This document shows, one piece after another, positions 1-8,622 of a stretch of DNA of 64,000 bases. Where the stretch lies: NCBI GenBank assembly GCA_002928735.1, contig PERL01000006.1:115696-179695 (forward strand), read 5' to 3'. The notes under the pieces were generated by a model. It made no database searches, was not told the DNA's origin, and saw only the letters and a program-made list of their open reading frames with translations. The stretch's first letter is position 1. Each line of letters begins with the position of its first letter. A program made the translations under genes and the position numbers. Origin of the DNA: Hyphomicrobium sp. GTDB taxonomy: Bacteria > Pseudomonadota > Alphaproteobacteria > Rhizobiales > Hyphomicrobiaceae.

Positions 1-587
1 CGAAATACATGACGCCGACCGACGTCGCGATCTACTTCGCCTCCGCCAAGACCATGAGTCTCATCATGTTCGTGCACTATGCGGTCGGCAGCGCGGTCGC
101 CAATCGCTTCGCCGCCCTCAACGCGCGCGGCGATACCGTGCAATTGCGCGCCTTCGTCCGCGATGCGGTCAACTGGACCTTCTGGCCCTCGCTGGCGGCC
201 GCCGTCGTTATTCTCGCGCTGGGCAAGCCGCTGCTCTGGCTCTTCGGCCCGCAGTTCGAAGCCGGCTATCCGGTAATGTTCATCCTAGTCATCGGCTTCC
301 TCTTCCGCTCCTCGTTTGGACCGGCGGAAGTGCTGCTTTCGATGCTGGGCGAACACCAAGTCTGCGCAGCGGTGCTCGTTGTGTCCGCCCTGTTGAACGT
401 GGCGCTGAATTTCGCCCTCGTCCCAACATTTGGATTGATCGGCGCGGCAGTCGCGACCTCGATCGCGCTCGCGACCGCGGCCCTGCTCAACTACGTCGTC
501 GCTCGCCGCCGCCTTGAAATAGAGATCGCGATCTGGCGCAATCTGCCAACGCGCGTCTTCGCGCCCAAGCCCGAGCCGCTGGCCTGA
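1..587 (+). CDS. Polysaccharide/oligosaccharide flippase, C-terminal part (5' truncated by window)
   Basis: The reading frame is already open at the window edge, so only about the last 195 residues are seen. They are hydrophobic, with at least four membrane segments and short basic loops, and end in RRRLEIEIAIWRNLPTRVF. This matches the C-terminal half of MATE/PST-type lipid-linked oligosaccharide flippases (Wzx/RfbX-like), which move undecaprenyl-linked sugars across the inner membrane. A phrase like FGLIGAAVATSIALATAALLN is typical of the last helices of this family. No downstream polysaccharide genes follow, so the substrate cannot be inferred. The next gene is convergent. Confidence 0.72.
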   Translation, partial: KYMTPTDVAIYFASAKTMSLIMFVHYAVGSAVANRFAALNARGDTVQLRAFVRDAVNWTFWPSLAAAVVILALGKPLLWLFGPQFEAGYPVMFILVIGFLFRSSFGPAEVLLSMLGEHQVCAAVLVVSALLNVALNFALVPTFGLIGAAVATSIALATAALLNYVVARRRLEIEIAIWRNLPTRVFAPKPEPLA

Positions 588-604
588 CCGGGAACCCGCT
601 GCGC

Positions 605-1255
605 TCACATCGGTGCGGCGAGCACCAGCGTCCAGAATGATTTGAATTCCGTCTTCGGGTCCTGCACTAGGGCGAGACCCATTTCAGACGCTTCCGGCAG
701 CAACAGGTTCTTGTTGTGCCCCGGGCTCGCCCGCCAGCCCTTCATCACTTCCTGAAAATCGACTTGGCCGGTGCCGACGTTCTCCGCTGCCAGCCGCGCC
801 TTGTAGCCCGTGCGCTTCACCCGATCCCACGGATTGGAGCCGTCCGAACCGTAGTGCGAAATGCGATCCCACTTCGACAGATCCCGCGAATGACCCTTCG
901 CCGCCTCCGTCAGCTCCGCATTGAGCTTCAACGGCTTCAGCTTGTTGTCACGCCGGTACTGATTGATGATGTCGCGTGCTTTTTCAGGATCGAGGCTGGT
1001 CGACGAATAATCGCGATCCGCCAGCATGCCCTTCGTGGCGTTCTCATACGTGCCCGTTGGCGCGCGGTCGTTGAGACGCGCCATTTGCACCGGACGGTTT
1101 TGTGAGGGTTCTCCGCCGAGCGCGACGCTGGGCGTCGGACGCTTGGAGACGGCTGCAGTCTGCCCTTCGGCAAAACCGGATGAAATTGACCCGCTGTTCA
1201 AGCTGCAGGCCGTAAGACCGATGGCGGCGAACGCCGCGACCGTGACGCGATACAT
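605..1255 (-). CDS. CAP (SCP/PR1)-domain lipoprotein, YkwD-like
   Basis: 216 residues from an ATG at 1255 preceded by a GGGAG ribosome site; a longer frame to 1300 lacks support. The N-terminus MYRVTVAAFAAIGLTAC is a lipoprotein signal with a lipobox (LTAC). The second half is a CAP domain: conserved His in the AKGHSRDLSKWDRISHYG segment, Glu in AAENVG, and the second His in SPGHNKNLLLPEASEMGLA. CAP proteins are extracytoplasmic; bacterial members are often secreted and poorly characterised, sometimes linked to wall or lipid binding. The gene stands alone, convergent with the flippase. Confidence 0.85.
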   Translation of the reverse strand: MYRVTVAAFAAIGLTACSLNSGSISSGFAEGQTAAVSKRPTPSVALGGEPSQNRPVQMARLNDRAPTGTYENATKGMLADRDYSSTSLDPEKARDIINQYRRDNKLKPLKLNAELTEAAKGHSRDLSKWDRISHYGSDGSNPWDRVKRTGYKARLAAENVGTGQVDFQEVMKGWRASPGHNKNLLLPEASEMGLALVQDPKTEFKSFWTLVLAAPM

Positions 1256-1670
1256 GATCTCAACTCCCGCCAGATGACGCGCGGTACACTGTTTGACCAT
1301 CGCAGAGACCCGTTAACTGCCCGTTAATGGTAAACCGAGCCCAAACCGGAAACGGGTCTTCCCACGCCCCGGTCGAGAGATTGTCCGCACGTTCCGGCGC
1401 GACCTATCCATCGGCGCCTGCACATCTTTTTGCCGTCCGATGGTGTCGCCATTTGGGCGCCCTCGCGGCAAACTTCGGCCGTTCGCGGACAAGATTGATG
1501 CAAAAGACTCTGCAACTCGAGTCCGTCGACCGTGGCCAACCGGACTCAGGGTCCGCCCCGACCGCGCCGCCAACGCCGCCGCCCCTTCCAACGCATTCAT
1601 TTCTCTCGCAGAGTTTCCAACCAATGGCCGGTGATTCGCGCGTCCGGACAGCATGAGGGAGGCCCAACCC

Positions 1671-2798
1671 ATGCCCGCACGTGCCGGCGAGGCGGTGATC
1701 GAAACCGCCCGCGATGCCGTCGCTGGACCTATTGAACATCTGCTGCTCGCCCGCATCGCGTGCGAGGGCGGAGCGACGCGTGCCGACCTGACGCGCGATG
1801 CCGGCGCCCTCCTGCAGCACAAACTGTCCCCCGCCGAGGTCCGCGCCGCCATCGAGTCCGGCACGGCCGCACTCGTGCAACTCGGCCTCGCCAACGAAAC
1901 CCGCGGCCGCTTGACCGCCACCGCTACCGGCCTTCAGGCCGCCGCCACCTTCACCGAAACCGGCGCCACAACCTTCACAGATTGGGATCAGGTCCGCGAT
2001 ATGGCCCTCGTCGCCAAGGCCCTCGGCCTCGGCAAGGAGCCCGCATCGCGCAAAAAGAGCCTTGCCCGTCCCGAAGGCCTGCGCACCGCAATCCTGCAAA
2101 AGACCTACGGCCTCAAGGGCAAGAAAAACATTCCCGACGCCAAGCTGCGCGCGCAGTTGGCCCTCGTGGCGCTTGAGCGCGCCTTCGGCAACAAGATCAA
2201 AGCGGGTTTTACGAAGGGCTCCGGCCTCCCGTCGAAAGCCGCGCGCACGCTCGCTGGCCAGTTGGCCGCCTCGCCGCGCGAATTCGCAACCGACGCCAAG
2301 CTGATCGCGCAATTGGCCGCCGATGCAGCCGGTGCCGCGCAAACCGATCCCGATGTGGTGCGCTTAGCCCTCCTGCGCCGCATGATGACGGCGCTGCTCG
2401 ACGCCGCCCCGCCCATCGCCAAACCGGCCGCAGCACCCGTGCCGCCCGCCCGTCTCGTCGAAAAGGCCGCGAACGACACCAAGCCCGCCAAGGGTCCGCC
2501 GCCGCGTCCCGGCCTCGAAGACTTCGCCGCCGCCGTCAAACGCGCAGCGGCAAGGTCCGCGCACGGCTGGCCCGCAAAAGCATTTATCTCCCACGTCTGG
2601 GATCACGTTCGCGTTGAGCAAGAGATCTGGGCTCTGTCCGAGATCGAGTTCAAGATCATGCTCACCGAAGCACACCGGCGCGGCGCCGTCGCGCTCGTGA
2701 CCGCCGATCTCAAAAACAAAGATCTCCGCCAGGACATCGAACGGTCGGCCACGCCCGACCGCAACACGATCTGGCACTACGTCCGCATTGAAGATTGA
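1671..2798 (+). CDS. Unrecognised two-domain protein, partner of the downstream HerA-type ATPase
   Basis: 375 residues from ATG 1671, chosen over the in-frame ATG 1653 because GAGGGAGG lies 8 bases upstream. I do not recognise the family. An N-terminal helical region (about residues 10-95) reads like a winged-helix fold. A Lys/Arg-rich middle (about 120-170) is followed by an Ala/Pro-rich linker with KPAKGPPPRPG. A conserved-looking C-terminal 90 residues (AHGWPAKAFISHVWDHVRVE to the terminal IWHYVRIED) could be a second winged helix. No nuclease or SIR2 motif was seen. Only about 40 bases separate it from the ATPase gene on the same strand, so the two are probably co-transcribed. Function unknown; DNA binding is inference. 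Confidence 0.7.
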   Translation: MPARAGEAVIETARDAVAGPIEHLLLARIACEGGATRADLTRDAGALLQHKLSPAEVRAAIESGTAALVQLGLANETRGRLTATATGLQAAATFTETGATTFTDWDQVRDMALVAKALGLGKEPASRKKSLARPEGLRTAILQKTYGLKGKKNIPDAKLRAQLALVALERAFGNKIKAGFTKGSGLPSKAARTLAGQLAASPREFATDAKLIAQLAADAAGAAQTDPDVVRLALLRRMMTALLDAAPPIAKPAAAPVPPARLVEKAANDTKPAKGPPPRPGLEDFAAAVKRAAARSAHGWPAKAFISHVWDHVRVEQEIWALSEIEFKIMLTEAHRRGAVALVTADLKNKDLRQDIERSATPDRNTIWHYVRIED

Positions 2799-2840
2799 AG
2801 CGCGGCCTCTCGTTGAGGCGCGCCAAAGGGTATGGGTCGC

Positions 2841-5800
2841 ATGGGTTTGATTGCAAAAAGCAGCGTGAGCGATGCGCCGAAGGATTGGGCCGCCGATGAA
2901 TTGGCGCACGCCTTCGAGCACTCGATCACGTGGGAAGACGACATCTGGCGCGCCGATCCGGTCGACGTCGGTGAAGTGCATTCCAAGGCGCGTCTGAAGT
3001 TTGCCGAAACGCTCCGCTCGGTTTCCGCCGGCAAGGGCGCCGCCAATCAGGCCCGCATTCTGTTGTTCCACGGCCAGTCGGGCGCCGGCAAAACGCATCT
3101 GCTGCGCGCGCTGCGCACGTCGTGCCACCGCACGGGCGAAGCCTATTTCGGCTACGCCCAGATGACGCCCGACATCTCCAACTACGCCGAATACTTCCTG
3201 CGCCGCCTCGTCCACTCGCTGGAAAAATCTTACAATCCCGACACCCCGGGCGAGAGCGCGTTGACGCGGCTGACCACCAAGCTCGTCTCCGACGGCGCGG
3301 TCCTGCCCGCGAAAGATCTCGAACACCTGCGCGAAGCAGCCCTCGACGAAGATGAGCTCGCCCGCCTCGTGCTGCGCTTGGCCGACGACATCGTCGCCGC
3401 GCCTAAACTCGCCAACGAAGACCTCGACATCAATATCGTCCGCGCGCTGCTCTATTTAGAGCGCCGCGACCCACGCATCGATCAGCGCGTGCGCCAATAT
3501 CTCAATGGCCGCCAGTTGACGCCGCTCGCCCATCAGGCCGTCGCCGCGCTTGACCCCAACACCGGCGAAGACCGCGCCTTCGAAATCATCACCTCGCTCG
3601 GCAAGCTCATCTGGACGGTCGAGAAGGCCGCCCTCGTGTTCGCCATCGATCAGGTCGAAGACCTCCGCTTTTTCGATGACGCCGAGGAGCGCTTTCAGAA
3701 GGCGATCCGCGATCTCATCCAGATCGCCAACCGCCTGACCAACGCCATCGTCATTGTCTCCTGTCTCGACGATTTCTTCGGGCAGGTGCGCGGCGCACTG
3801 CCTCAATCGTATCTCGACCGCATTGAGAAGTCGGGGCCCGTAGCCCTGCTCGAAAGCCGCACGCAGGAAGAAGCCCGCCTCATCATCGCCCGCCGCCTTC
3901 AGCATGAAGCGGAAGCCAAAGCCGGCGGCCTCGCCTACCCCGATCCGACCCAATTCTTTGGACCGCAGTTCTTTGAGGAATTCGGCGGCCTCTCCACGCG
4001 CCGCCTTCTCGAACACGCTCAATCGCGCTTGCGCGAAAAGGTCAACGGCGAACCCGAGGAGCGCGAAGAAGACGCCGGCGGCTGGGCATCCACACTCGCC
4101 TCCGTGCTCGGCGGCATCTTCGGCGATTCAGACGGCGGCGGCTCGCGCAGCGCCTCCACCCCGATGGACTACCGCGAAATGTGGGAGCGCTTCCAGAACG
4201 CTTCGGAAGCCGAAATCCCCTCCGATGATCGTGAGATGCTCGACATCCTCACTGCCGGCCTGTCGCTGGCGAAAGACGAGTGGGGCGGCAACATCGTGCT
4301 TGCCACCAACCGCCTCGACCTGTCTGACGACCTGCCCGCATTCGATCTCGTCATCCGCCACAAGTCGACCGGCCACGCCGCCGAAGCGCGCGTCTTCCTG
4401 TGCAATCGCAAGACTCAGGGCGGTGGCCTGAAGCGCCAACTGGACAAAGTGCTGACCTCGATGGCCGGCAAGGCCTGCTTCATGCTGCGCGCCTCCGACT
4501 TCCCGCCCAACGGCAAGAACCAGACGGCGCAGGCCATGCGCAAATTCCGCGAGAGCGGCGGCCGCCAGATCATCGTGCCGATCCCCGATTGGGAGCGCAT
4601 CATGACGGTGCGCGAATTCCACGCCCACTACCGCCAGGACGCCGGCTTCACCGCGTGGTTCGAGGACAAGCGCCTCCTCTCCAACATCATGGTCATCATC
4701 CAGCTCCTGCGCCTCGATCTCCTGGGTCGCAGCCTGCCACGCGCCGCCAAGACCGATGACAAGGCCGCCCCGGCGGCGGCCGAGGCGCAATCGCTTGCGC
4801 CAGCCACAGCCGACGCTCCAGCATCCTCCCCGGGCGGCTGGACGACGGCATGGGCCGAAGGCGATGCCGAACCGCTCGCTGCCAACGATGAGCAACTTCC
4901 ACTGTCCGTCATTCTCGACGAAAACGGCAGCGCCGGCTCCATTCTCGCCGGCCGCGAAAGCGGCGGCCGCGCACGTCCCGTCACGCTGAATAAGGATGTT
5001 CTGAAGCGCCACGCCGCCGTCCTCGGCGGCTCCGGCTCCGGTAAAACGACGCTAGCCCTTTGCCTCATCGAGCAGCTTCTGCTGCAAGGCATCCCCGCCG
5101 TCCTCCTCGACCGTAAGGGCGACCTGTGCTCCTACGCCAACCCCGATGTTTGGCGCGCCAACGACGACGAGTTCACCGAACGCCGCGGCGAACGCGAAAA
5201 GCTCGCTGATGCCATCGACGTTGCCGTCTACACGCCAGGCCGCGCCTCTGGCCGTCCGATCTCGATCACGCTTCTGCCCAACGGCATCAACGAACTGCCC
5301 GAGCATGAGCAGCAACTGCTTGCCAACCTCTCGTCCGCAGCACTCGGCGAAATGCTGCACCTCAAGAACTCGGCCACGCATCAAAAGCAGTCGGGCACGC
5401 TCTCCGTCGCGCTGCGCATCCTGGGCTCGCGCTACAGCCGCGAAGTCACGCTGGCCGATCTCATCGCCCTGCTCGAAGACGAGGATCCCGAACTCACCGA
5501 TCTCACGCAGCGCATGGACCCGTCGGGCAAGATCCGCCGCGATCTCGTCGCTCAGCTGGATAGCTTGCGACATCGCAACTCCGCCCTCTTCGAAGGTGGC
5601 GGCGAAAGCCTGCGCATGGAAAGCCTGCTCGGCCTCGGGCCGTTCGCGCGCGATGGCCGCACGCGCCTGTCTATCATCTACACAGGCTTCCTCGGCGACA
5701 ACGAGAACATCCTCTTCTGGGTCTCGCAGTTCCTGTCGGAGGCACTCCGCTTCTGCCAGCGCAATCCGAACGACGAACTGCAAGCCGTCGTCATGTTCGA

Positions 5801-6224
5801 CGAAGCCGACCTCTACATTCCCGCTAACGCGAAGCCGGCCACCGCCGAGCCGCTCCAGAGCTTATTGAAACGCGCCCGCTCCGCCGGCCTCGGCCTCATG
5901 CTCGCAACGCAGTCGCCGGGCGACCTCGACTACAAGAGCCGCGACCAGATCACGAGTTGGTTCATCGGACGCGTCCGCGAAGACACCGCGTTGCGCAAAC
6001 TGAAAGCCGCCTTCCAGAGCGAAAGCGGCCTCGATCCCGCAGCAGTGCTGCCGCATCAGACCGTCGGCGAATTCCACCTCGTCCAGGAAGGTCACGTGCG
6101 CTCGATGAAGGCGCAGCGCTCACTCATCGAAGCCGAGCAGGTTCCGTTCGATCGCATCGAACAGTTGGCCCACGAGACCAAAGGGCAGGACGAAAAACAG
6201 CTCAAGTTATTCGACGTGCGCTAA
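2841..6224 (+). CDS. Dual P-loop ATPase: N-terminal AAA-type domain fused to a C-terminal HerA/DUF853-type translocase
   Basis: About 1127 residues; ATG 2832 is an alternative start, but AAAGGG sits directly against it, so 2841 is preferred. The N-terminal ATPase has Walker A GQSGAGKT (about residues 78-85) and Walker B-like LVFAIDQVED (about 270). The C-terminal half has Walker A GGSGSGKT (about 729-736), the HerA-like segment VLLDRKGDLCSY, Walker B VVMFDEADLYIP (about 987) and the RSAGLGLMLATQSPGDLDY segment. HerA-family proteins are hexameric DNA translocases used in DNA end resection, conjugation and several phage-defence modules. An Ala/Pro-rich linker (about 635-680) joins the halves. 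Base and codon use resemble the neighbours, so recent transfer is not indicated. Pairing with the preceding unknown protein suggests a two-gene DNA-acting complex (inference). Confidence 0.8.
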   Translation: MGLIAKSSVSDAPKDWAADELAHAFEHSITWEDDIWRADPVDVGEVHSKARLKFAETLRSVSAGKGAANQARILLFHGQSGAGKTHLLRALRTSCHRTGEAYFGYAQMTPDISNYAEYFLRRLVHSLEKSYNPDTPGESALTRLTTKLVSDGAVLPAKDLEHLREAALDEDELARLVLRLADDIVAAPKLANEDLDINIVRALLYLERRDPRIDQRVRQYLNGRQLTPLAHQAVAALDPNTGEDRAFEIITSLGKLIWTVEKAALVFAIDQVEDLRFFDDAEERFQKAIRDLIQIANRLTNAIVIVSCLDDFFGQVRGALPQSYLDRIEKSGPVALLESRTQEEARLIIARRLQHEAEAKAGGLAYPDPTQFFGPQFFEEFGGLSTRRLLEHAQSRLREKVNGEPEEREEDAGGWASTLASVLGGIFGDSDGGGSRSASTPMDYREMWERFQNASEAEIPSDDREMLDILTAGLSLAKDEWGGNIVLATNRLDLSDDLPAFDLVIRHKSTGHAAEARVFLCNRKTQGGGLKRQLDKVLTSMAGKACFMLRASDFPPNGKNQTAQAMRKFRESGGRQIIVPIPDWERIMTVREFHAHYRQDAGFTAWFEDKRLLSNIMVIIQLLRLDLLGRSLPRAAKTDDKAAPAAAEAQSLAPATADAPASSPGGWTTAWAEGDAEPLAANDEQLPLSVILDENGSAGSILAGRESGGRARPVTLNKDVLKRHAAVLGGSGSGKTTLALCLIEQLLLQGIPAVLLDRKGDLCSYANPDVWRANDDEFTERRGEREKLADAIDVAVYTPGRASGRPISITLLPNGINELPEHEQQLLANLSSAALGEMLHLKNSATHQKQSGTLSVALRILGSRYSREVTLADLIALLEDEDPELTDLTQRMDPSGKIRRDLVAQLDSLRHRNSALFEGGGESLRMESLLGLGPFARDGRTRLSIIYTGFLGDNENILFWVSQFLSEALRFCQRNPNDELQAVVMFDEADLYIPANAKPATAEPLQSLLKRARSAGLGLMLATQSPGDLDYKSRDQITSWFIGRVREDTALRKLKAAFQSESGLDPAAVLPHQTVGEFHLVQEGHVRSMKAQRSLIEAEQVPFDRIEQLAHETKGQDEKQLKLFDVR

Positions 6225-6519
6225 TTTCCGGCGCTACGACGCGCAATTAGACAATGTTTAGACGTGCAAAATCATGGGCTTAGCGCCGTTTCTGCTACAT
6301 TTTGTGCAGTGCGTCATCACGTTCGCCACTGCGAGATCACATTATGACAGAACTGCAAAAAGCTGATCCACGGGTATTTTTCCCGTGTAGGTGTTGTGTG
6401 ATCGCGAAGTGACAGGGCGTGGACACATCGCGGTGCAAGGCGTCTCAGGGCACTTGGGGAAGGGCTGAGAGACGCAAGAAAAGCCGGCAAAGGACCGGTC
6501 GTGTGCGGGGTTGTGTGTT

Positions 6520-6612
6520 ATGGCAGGTAAGTCGTTTTTTGCGTTAGTGCTGGCGTCGATGCTCGGGCCAGCTGTGGGCGTCGGGTTGTTCGTTCTTTTG
6601 AACGCATTCTAG
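6520..6612 (+). CDS. Possible 30-residue single-span membrane peptide
   Basis: A short frame ATG 6520 to TAG 6612 encodes MAGKSFFALVLASMLGPAVG plus ten more mostly hydrophobic residues: a basic start followed by one membrane-spanning helix. The upstream bases contain GCGGGG but no clean ribosome site. The surrounding 6225-6760 stretch otherwise shows no gene I can support. Small membrane peptides of this shape are often real but unannotated; homologue conservation would decide. Confidence 0.3.
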   Translation: MAGKSFFALVLASMLGPAVGVGLFVLLNAF

Positions 6613-6760
6613 ACGCTACGCACTTTTTGTTTCGATGGCGTCGCGTTCGGCATGTCTCCATGCCTGAGCAGCATTGCTCTTTTCCAAATTCCGGTTGCTA
6701 AATCGTCGTGGGATCACGCAGGTCAGGCATCCTCTCACGCCGATGATCAATCACGGTCAC

Positions 6761-7023
6761 GGCCAATCCTGATGACAGATTGAGAAATGAATTGAGGCCC
6801 GTCCGCAATCTATCCGGCAGCGGGGGCTTCCGGGTAAGGAGCGAAACGGGCCTCGCATCGGGGATTGGCCAGGAGGGCGGTTAGGCCTATCCCCGTCCTG
6901 GTGTCGCTCCAGCCCAAACCCGTGCGGGAAAGTTTGAGCCGGAGTGAGCACCAAGTCTCCTGTTCGACAGTCCGCCGGCATTGATCCTTCGGGGCGGTCC
7001 GGACGTTTCGCCGGCAGTCTGTC
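6761..7023. ncRNA. Candidate structured RNA: three consecutive long inverted repeats
   Basis: Three long pairings lie in tandem. (1) GGCCAATCC (6761-6769) pairs perfectly with GGATTGGCC (6862-6870) and encloses GAGGCCCGT (6794-6802) pairing perfectly with ACGGGCCTC (6846-6854). (2) 6900-6952 folds as GGTG-TCGCTCC with GGAGTGAGCACC, continuing through AGCCCAAAC with GTTTGAGCC. (3) GACAGTCCGCCGGC (6966-6979) pairs with GCCGGCAGTCTGTC (7010-7023) with two mismatches. No coding frame explains them. It does not match the SRP, RNase P or tmRNA cores I know. Strand is undetermined. It could instead be a relic of a repeat element or an extended 3' region of the anti-sigma gene. Confidence 0.35.
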
Positions 7024-7082
7024 TCAGGGAGCCAAGAACAAGATCAAAACGCTGTGGCGCGTCAGCTATTCCAGGCGCCCGA

Positions 7083-7886
7083 TCAATTTCCTGCGCCCGG
7101 CGCCGGCGGTAATGCGGGCACACCGCCCCAACCCTGCTGGATGAGATAGGCCTCTTCCGCGCCGGTGAGCTCGCTGTGCGCCGGCATGCTCTTGATGGCC
7201 GTGCCGATCACGCCATCGAGGACATCGCTCTCGCCCTGGCTCGCGTTCCGCGCCGACGCTCCAGCCTCGCCACCGGTCAATACCGTGATGCGCCACTTGC
7301 CATCGCGTTCGCGGCAGGCGAGCCCCTGCGGACCTTTCCGCCGTTGCACGATCTCGTAGTGCCGGCAAACGCGGCCTTCACCGTCACGCACCGTTAAAAC
7401 GGGGCGAATATCGCCCTCGTTGACGAGTTCTTTGTCTCCCGAAACCTTGGTGTCGAGTGCAACCTGCAGGTCGCCCGACGCAACAAACCCATCGCGATCC
7501 GCAATAATCAGCGGCAACGTCGTGCTGGGAGACGAAAGCAAAGCCGACCCGATGCCGAAACCCAAGGCGAGTGCCGCCGCATAACCGGCTGCCGGCATGA
7601 GACCGAACCCATTCGGGAAAAAGCGCTCGATCAAGCTTTGCCGCGGCGCCGCGGCCCGTGTCTCAGACCGCGTGCCGCGCACCGTTGCAATCAGGCGGTC
7701 CGGAATCGGCGCCGAGAGCACGGAATCGAATGGCGAAAACTGTCCCGGCCCGGTCGCCGCAAAAACCTCTAGCCGCGCGCGCACAGCCGGATCGACCGCC
7801 AAAATGCCGTCCAACCATACCTTCTCCTCGGGCGACACCTGCCCGTCGGCATAAGCCATGATGAGTTCGTCAGGAACGTGAACCAT
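7083..7886 (-). CDS. Membrane anti-sigma factor (ChrR/RsiW-like, no zinc motif)
   Basis: 267 residues from ATG 7886, with AGGAG about 8 bases upstream. The N-terminal 45 residues (MVHVPDELIMAYADGQVSPE) form the short helical anti-sigma module. The HxxxCxxC zinc motif common in this group is missing. One membrane helix (PAAGYAAALALGFGIGSALL, about residues 115-135) leads to a periplasmic domain with two Cys (RVCRHYEIV and GLACRERDG). It overlaps the upstream sigma gene by 17 bases, implying translational coupling. It should hold the paired ECF sigma factor at the inner membrane until an envelope signal releases it. Confidence 0.82.
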   Translation of the reverse strand: MVHVPDELIMAYADGQVSPEEKVWLDGILAVDPAVRARLEVFAATGPGQFSPFDSVLSAPIPDRLIATVRGTRSETRAAAPRQSLIERFFPNGFGLMPAAGYAAALALGFGIGSALLSSPSTTLPLIIADRDGFVASGDLQVALDTKVSGDKELVNEGDIRPVLTVRDGEGRVCRHYEIVQRRKGPQGLACRERDGKWRITVLTGGEAGASARNASQGESDVLDGVIGTAIKSMPAHSELTGAEEAYLIQQGWGGVPALPPAPGAGN

Positions 7887-8412
7887 GGAGGCGCTCCTGA
7901 ATTTGTGCGGTGGATACGCCAGCATCGGCGGCGATGTGTTGATAGAGAGCTTGCCGTGCCCGCGAGAGCCGGCTCATGACCGTCCCGATCGGCACATTGA
8001 GGATCGCGGCCGCGTCTTTGTAGGAAAGCCCGTCCACGCAAACCATGGCGACGAGCACCTGCTGATCCGGCGGAAGGCGGTCCATGCCTTCGCTGACGGC
8101 GGCCAGCGTCAAACGGCTTTCAGTCACGGCCCGGCCGTCCTCGCCGACCACGCCGACAGCTTCATCGATGTCGAGGGCCGGTCCGCGCACCTTTTCGGAG
8201 CGTTTGCGGTCGAGCCAGAGATTTTGGGCAATCCGGTACATCCAACTCTCGAGTTTGGTTCCCGGCTCCCATTGGTCAAGACGTGAGAGCGCACGCTCGC
8301 ACGTATCCTGAACGAGGTCGTCGGCCTGATCCATATTTCGCGTGAGCGCGAATGCGAACCTGCGTAAACGCGGCAGGAATTCGATCATTCGGGCCCTTAC
8401 ATCTTCCGTCAC
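7870..8412 (-). CDS. ECF-family RNA polymerase sigma factor (sigma-70 family)
   Basis: 180 residues from GTG 8412, preceded by GGAGAGGG; the frame can be extended to 8610 but that part is Arg/Gly-rich and non-conserved. Region 2 is clear (FALTRNMDQADDLVQDTCER, then WMYRIAQNLWLDRKRS), and region 4 ends in a helix-turn-helix (LSYKDAAAILNVPIGTVMSR, then LSRARQALY). It is followed and overlapped by a membrane anti-sigma factor, so it is an envelope-type ECF and not the EcfG/NepR general stress sigma. Its targets cannot be read from the window. The divergent peptidoglycan synthase at 8623 is a possible target (inference). Confidence 0.92.
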   Translation of the reverse strand: MTEDVRARMIEFLPRLRRFAFALTRNMDQADDLVQDTCERALSRLDQWEPGTKLESWMYRIAQNLWLDRKRSEKVRGPALDIDEAVGVVGEDGRAVTESRLTLAAVSEGMDRLPPDQQVLVAMVCVDGLSYKDAAAILNVPIGTVMSRLSRARQALYQHIAADAGVSTAQIQERLHGSRS

Positions 8413-8622
8413 GGAATGCCCTCTCCGCGGCGCTTCGCCATGAGAACGAGGTGGTTGCCCGGATATTCCATGCCTTGCCTGTCCTCTCCAAGGCCCCATT
8501 CCGGCCCGATGCCGACACCGCCAAGCCGCAAACGGGCCGAGGCCGCGCCATAAACCGGAGCTACGCCTAGTCCAGGCACCGCCGCGCGTCCGGCGTGCGT
8601 CCGGCCGCAATCAGCTAGGTCC

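Noticed and set aside
6761..7023. tmRNA, RNase P RNA or SRP RNA
   Set aside because: None of the conserved core sequences (resume codon/tag with tRNA ends, RNase P GAGGAAAGUC core, SRP GGAA-loop domain) can be found.
7870..8610. Long version of the sigma factor starting at 8610
   Set aside because: The extra 66 residues are Arg/Gly/Trp-rich and non-conserved; a GTG at 8412 has a good ribosome site.
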